A stretch of DNA of 64,000 nucleotides from Streptomyces lavendofoliae (GTDB lineage: Bacteria; Actinomycetota; Actinomycetes; Streptomycetales; Streptomycetaceae), in the NCBI RefSeq assembly GCF_014649735.1, contig NZ_BMTP01000007.1, positions 336,469-400,468 on the forward strand, given 5' to 3'. The notes under the pieces are model-generated. The model was not told the origin of the DNA. It did not search any database and worked only from the letters and a program-made list of their open reading frames with translations. This document shows positions 60,447 through 64,000 of this stretch, piece after piece (position 1 is the stretch's first letter; the number at the start of each line of letters is the position of its first letter). The translations under genes and the position numbers were made by a program.

Positions 60447-61265
60447 ATGAGTGGCGTACTGATCCACCTACCGCCGGGCGAGGGAACGGGGCCGGCCACC
60501 GGCCGGGAGGCCGGAGCCATGGCCCCCGGTCCGGTGACCCTGCGGCTCGGCGCGGGGGGCGTGGCCCGCTTCGGGCGGGGCTCCGCCTCCACCCCCGTCG
60601 AGCTGAGGCTGGCCGACCCGGCGGTGTCCCGGCTCGCCGGGGAGATCCGGGTGACGGACGACCACTGGCAGCTCAGCAACCTCAGCTCCGGCCAGACCTA
60701 CCTGGTGGAGAACCCGGAAGGAGCCGGGGAGTACTTCAGGGTCCCGCCCCGGCGGGCCGGCGCCCCCATCCCCTTCGAGTTCGCACGCGTCGTGCTCCCC
60801 ACCCGGGGGTCGGCCGTCAGCTTCCAGGTGTTCGCGCCCGACCACGTGTACATGGACCCCGACGGCATGGACGGCTGGGGCACCCGCACGCTGACCGCCT
60901 TCTCGCTGGACGAGACGGCCACCTACTTCCTGGTCCTGGTGGCGCTGTGCGAGCCACGGCTGCGCGACGAGTCGGCGGTGGCCGTGGCGACGACCCCGCA
61001 GATCGTGGACAGACTGCGGAGCCACCCGGAGTGCGGCCGGCTGACCGCCCGGGCGGTCAGCTCCCACATCGACTACCTGGCGGAGGAGAAGCTGCGGATC
61101 AGCGCCCCCGCGACGGCGGACCCCCGGCAGGGCGCCCGGCGCAACGGCAAACGGGAGGCGGTGGTGGGCCTCGCCCTGCGGTTCGGGCTCGTCCGCGAGG
61201 AGCACCTGGCACTGCTGCCGCCCAGGGCCCCCGCACCGCACCGGGTGGAGGTGGCGGGCCGGTGA
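60447..61265 (+). CDS. FHA-domain protein, probable partner of the downstream kinase
   Basis: A 272-residue cytoplasmic protein. The N-terminal ~115 residues form an FHA-like beta-sandwich (VARFGRGSASTPVELRLADP, AVSRLAGEIRVTDDHWQLSN, LSSGQTYLVEN), which binds phosphothreonine. The C-terminal half contains an HTH-like segment (TATYFLVLVALCEPRLRDES, TARAVSSHIDYLAEEKLRIS). ATG at 60447 with GGGGGAA upstream. The stop overlaps the kinase start (GTGA), so it is very likely a substrate or adaptor of that kinase. Confidence 0.87.
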   Translation: MSGVLIHLPPGEGTGPATGREAGAMAPGPVTLRLGAGGVARFGRGSASTPVELRLADPAVSRLAGEIRVTDDHWQLSNLSSGQTYLVENPEGAGEYFRVPPRRAGAPIPFEFARVVLPTRGSAVSFQVFAPDHVYMDPDGMDGWGTRTLTAFSLDETATYFLVLVALCEPRLRDESAVAVATTPQIVDRLRSHPECGRLTARAVSSHIDYLAEEKLRISAPATADPRQGARRNGKREAVVGLALRFGLVREEHLALLPPRAPAPHRVEVAGR

Positions 61266-62887
61266 GCGGCGGACCGGTGGAGGTGGTGCCCCCCGGCTAC
61301 CGCGTCGGCGACTGGGAGGTGACCGAGCCGATCGGGGCCGGCGGCTGGGGCACGGTGTACGCCGCCCGGTACGTGGGGCCGCCGCGGGCCGCCGGGGACG
61401 GCGACGGCCCCCCGAAACCGGGACCGGAACCGGCACCGGAACCGGGCCGCGAACCGGGCCGGTCAGCGGAACCGGGCGGCGCCGGGCCGGTGCCGGACGT
61501 GGCTGACCTGGCGGAGGTGGCGCTCAAGTTCCTCCCCACGGCGGGGCTGGCCCCGCGCCAGGCACGGGGGCTCGTGGAGACCGCCCGGCGCGAGACCGAG
61601 CTGGGCCGGCGGGCCCGGCACCCGAGGCTGATCCGGCTGCTCGACTCCCTCACGCTCAGCGAGCCCGCGAACCCGGTGCTCGACGGGGCGGTCGTACTGG
61701 TCATGGAGCGGGCCCGGCACAGCCTGCGGGAGCGGCTGCACATTCCGTCCGCCCAGGGCCCCGCGGCCCCCGCACCGTCCGGCGAGCGGACCTCCGACCC
61801 GCCGGCGGAGGCGGAGGGCGCCCGGTTGCTCACGGAGATCTGCGAGGGGTTGGCGCACCTGCACGCGCTGGGCTGGGTGCACGGCGACCTCAAGCCGGAC
61901 AACGTCCTGATCATGGCGGACGGCTCCGTGCGGCTCTCCGACTTCGGCCTCGCCGTGGAGCTGAACGGCACCCACGGCTACATCCCGCCGCTGGGCACCC
62001 CCGACTACCTGCCGCCGGAGCGCTGGCGGGCCCCGCTCGGCGAACGCGGCGTGCAGGTGCGGCCGAGCACCGACATCTGGGCCCTGGGCATCATGATCCA
62101 CCAGGTGTTCACCGGAGGCGTGTCCCCCTTCCCGGGCGCCACGCCGATGGCGCGGGGGGCCGCCGCCCAGGAGTACGCCGAAGGCCGGGCGCCGCTCCGC
62201 ATGGATCTGCGCGTACCGCCCTTCTGGCGCGACCTGGCGGCGGACTGCCTCACGCCCGCCCAGGAGGAGCGCGCCGTGCACACCGCCGCCGGCCTGCTGG
62301 CCCGCATCCGCGCCGCGCGGGAACGGGAACAGCAGCGACCCGCGGTCACCGCCCGGGCCCCGGTCCCCGCCCACGCCCCGGGCGCCGCATGGTGGCAGGG
62401 GCGCGCCGCGCTGCTCGGCGTCACCGTGACCACCGTGGTGTGCGGCGCGGCGGCCGCCGCCGCGGTGGCCCTCCTCGGCGGGGAGGACCGGTCCCCGCGG
62501 TCCGGCGCCGGCGCGACCGCCGGAATGGGGACGGCGGCGGGCGGCGAACGGACCGCGCGGATCGAGGTGTTCAACGCCGAGGAACCGTGCCGCCAGGCGG
62601 GCAACCGGGACAAGTTGTGCAGCCTCGGCCTGGCGATCGACCCCGTGAAGCCGTACACCCTCGACAACGTCGTCACGACCCGCGTGTGGCACGGCGACAC
62701 CCTGGTCGCCGACTGCCAGGTCCCGCAGGGAGTGCCGATCGCCGACGAGGCGGGCGAGCGGTCCACCCAGTGGTTCAGGGTCCGGCTGCCCGCCGGTGAG
62801 GGCAGGGGCACGGCCTGGCTGCCCGCCGTACGGGCGAAGGACCGCCCCGCGCTCCCGGAGTGCGCGGGACGGCCCTCACCGGCCTGA
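61262..62887 (+). CDS. Membrane Ser/Thr protein kinase (non-RD, HGD variant)
   Basis: A 541-residue receptor-type kinase. Glycine loop GAGGWGTV (25-32), a Pro/Glu/Gly-rich insertion of about 48 residues before the beta-3 strand, catalytic Lys89 in VALKFL, Glu in the helix RRETELGRR, catalytic loop HGDLKPDN (207-214), and DFG at 227-229. The HRD arginine is replaced by Gly, so activation-loop phosphorylation is probably not needed. A membrane helix (LLGVTVTTVVCGAAAAAAVA, about 385-408) leads to a C-terminal extracellular domain with four or more Cys (EEPCRQAGNRDKLC, ADCQVPQG, PECAG), likely the sensor. Coupled to the FHA gene. Confidence 0.92.
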   Translation: MSGGPVEVVPPGYRVGDWEVTEPIGAGGWGTVYAARYVGPPRAAGDGDGPPKPGPEPAPEPGREPGRSAEPGGAGPVPDVADLAEVALKFLPTAGLAPRQARGLVETARRETELGRRARHPRLIRLLDSLTLSEPANPVLDGAVVLVMERARHSLRERLHIPSAQGPAAPAPSGERTSDPPAEAEGARLLTEICEGLAHLHALGWVHGDLKPDNVLIMADGSVRLSDFGLAVELNGTHGYIPPLGTPDYLPPERWRAPLGERGVQVRPSTDIWALGIMIHQVFTGGVSPFPGATPMARGAAAQEYAEGRAPLRMDLRVPPFWRDLAADCLTPAQEERAVHTAAGLLARIRAAREREQQRPAVTARAPVPAHAPGAAWWQGRAALLGVTVTTVVCGAAAAAAVALLGGEDRSPRSGAGATAGMGTAAGGERTARIEVFNAEEPCRQAGNRDKLCSLGLAIDPVKPYTLDNVVTTRVWHGDTLVADCQVPQGVPIADEAGERSTQWFRVRLPAGEGRGTAWLPAVRAKDRPALPECAGRPSPA

Positions 62888-62952
62888 AGCCGGGCCGGGC
62901 CGGCCGAAGCCGGGCTGAGCCGGGCCGGAGCCCGGCCGCGGCCCGGGCGGCG

Positions 62953-63858
62953 TCAGCACAACCGGATGTCCCGCCCGTCGTTGTCCTTCGCCTCGTCGTT
63001 CCCCCAGCGCTGGAGGTAGTACGCGGAGACGTAGGCACGGCCCGTGCCGCCGGGTGCGACCTCGTCCAGGTCGGTGAGCAGCCACCAGTGGTTGTACGAG
63101 TCGCCGACCCGCACCTCGTCGCCCCACTTCTTGCACAGGACGTAGTTGGTGCCCTTCAGCAGCCTGCCCTGCGGGGCGCAGCGCGGACTGCCGTCGCCGA
63201 CGCAGTCGACCGCCGCGTAGCCGGTGGCGTCGGCGAAGGTGTCGACCCAGACCCGCGCCGGGTCGCCGCCCCCGCCGCAGGCGTTGGTGCTGGTGACGCG
63301 GGGGAACGGCCCGGCGGGCGAGAGCCGGTACTCGGTGCCCTGGATCACCGGGTGGACCATCTCGTCCGTCTCGCCGTCGTTGTCCCCGTTGGCGTCGTAC
63401 AGCTGCTCGTAGTGCAGGTGCGCCGAGGTGGTCCCGACCAGCCCGAGCCGTCCGAGCGGCGTCCCCGAGGCGACCTGCTGTCCGAGCCGTACGTCGATGC
63501 GGTCCAGGTGCAGGTAGACCGTGAACCATCCGCCGCCGTGGTTGATCTCCAGGCCGCCCGGTGCGAAGAACTCGGTGACCGTGCCGGCCGCCGAGGCGGC
63601 GACCCCGGCGCCGAGCGTGTCACCGCCGACGCGGTACATGTCGAGTTTCTTGTCCTCGGGCGTGTGGCCCTGGTACGTCTGCAACTGCCAGGTCTGGCCA
63701 CAGGCGAAGGGCAGCCGGAAGTCGGGCCGGGCGGCGGCGGCCGCAGGGGTTGCCCCCGGCCCCACCAGCCAGAGCCCGAGCACCGTCAGCGCCGTCAGGA
63801 CGGCGGTGACGGGTCCGGCCGCCGGCAACCGGAGCGGACGTCTCCCGCGGAGATGCAT
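62953..63858 (-). CDS. Secreted M23 (LytM-type) peptidase family protein
   Basis: A 301-residue exported protein. ATG at 63858 has a perfect AAGGAGG site and gives a signal peptide with Arg-rich n-region (LRGRRPLRLPAAGPVTAVLT). The LytM fold is recognisable: PFACGQTWQLQTYQGH, KKLDMYRV with the metal-ligand Asp, and the HLHYEQL (HxH) motif. Part of the first metal motif looks altered (H-TPEDKKLD), so activity on peptidoglycan is not certain. The C-terminal ~110 residues are an SH3-like module ending in a terminal Cys (RDIRLC). The gene behind it upstream on the same strand ends in a similar Cys-terminal tail. Confidence 0.88.
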   Translation of the reverse strand: MHLRGRRPLRLPAAGPVTAVLTALTVLGLWLVGPGATPAAAAARPDFRLPFACGQTWQLQTYQGHTPEDKKLDMYRVGGDTLGAGVAASAAGTVTEFFAPGGLEINHGGGWFTVYLHLDRIDVRLGQQVASGTPLGRLGLVGTTSAHLHYEQLYDANGDNDGETDEMVHPVIQGTEYRLSPAGPFPRVTSTNACGGGGDPARVWVDTFADATGYAAVDCVGDGSPRCAPQGRLLKGTNYVLCKKWGDEVRVGDSYNHWWLLTDLDEVAPGGTGRAYVSAYYLQRWGNDEAKDNDGRDIRLC

Positions 63859-63953
63859 GGGATCCTCCTTGCCCGCACGGCACGGTGCCGGGCGGTCCCT
63901 CCGTACCGTGCCGCAGGGACGGTACGGAGCGGACCCCCGCGTGTTCCGGGGTG

Positions 63954-64000
63954 TCAGCACTGGCGGGTGACGCCGCCGGTCGCGTCGCCCTTGAGGTAGA
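63954..64000 (-). CDS. C-terminal fragment of a secreted protein related to the M23 gene's tail
   Basis: Only the last 15 codons are present (YLKGDATGGVTRQC, stop at 63954). The Y-L-K-G-D...C ending resembles the end of the preceding M23 protein (YYLQRWGNDEAKDNDG then RDIRLC), so it may be a tandem paralogue or share the C-terminal SH3-like module. Confidence 0.6.
   Translation of the reverse strand, partial: YLKGDATGGVTRQC

Overview
The window is very GC-rich, densely coded and reads as a Streptomyces chromosome arm or core segment. The evidence is the strong third-position G/C bias, frequent GTG starts and ATGA/GTGA overlaps, a TTA codon in an AdpA orthologue, a desferrioxamine cluster, DmdR-type iron boxes, CebR boxes, and a gene order (accA1-hmgL-acdH, desEF, desABCD, hexosaminidase, glmS, adpA, orn, tRNA-His, ceb operon) that I recognise from S. 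coelicolor relatives. All calls come from reading the sequence; no search was run.

Layout. 1-2281: end of a leucine/branched-chain catabolic operon (carboxylase biotin subunit, HMG-CoA lyase, acyl-CoA dehydrogenase). 2392-9701: siderophore uptake and biosynthesis (desE, desF, then desABCD), each unit behind its own iron box. 9761-14015: amino-sugar block, with a secreted GH20 hexosaminidase (minus strand, likely DasR site), two small proteins and a glmS paralogue. 14436-18503: a universal stress protein, a long non-coding stretch, a small membrane protein, adpA (bldA-dependent through TTA) and oligoribonuclease. 18600-20713: tRNA-His followed by three truncated or frameshifted genes (integrase, flavoprotein, methyltransferase), which looks like the scar of an integrated element.

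20943-37655 is a plant-polysaccharide region: PL11 rhamnogalacturonan lyase, GH74 xyloglucanase, GH6 cellulase, CebR, the CebEFG cello-oligosaccharide importer, BglC, and a second CebEFG-like transporter. Five copies of the CebR operator tie GH74, GH6, cebR, cebE and bglC together; the second transporter has none that I can see. No transport ATPase is encoded, so both importers presumably use a shared ATPase (MsiK) encoded elsewhere. A chitinase remnant follows.

37957-43722: a two-component system, a membrane-anchored protein, a spermidine-synthase-like protein, a small hypothetical and an HTH/TPR regulator. 43913-54470: a secreted DNRLRE/LamG protein interrupted by a one-base frameshift, a 2171-residue RHS-repeat protein with a probable C-terminal toxin, and a small acidic candidate immunity protein. 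55361-59886: a tightly overlapping three-gene operon encoding an Fe-S RecB-like nuclease, an unknown protein and an SF1 helicase (a split Dna2-like arrangement), plus a small hypothetical. 60447-64000: an FHA protein coupled to a non-RD Ser/Thr kinase, an M23 peptidase, and the tail of another secreted gene. The best candidates for poorly described biology are the nuclease-X-helicase operon and the RHS toxin/immunity pair.
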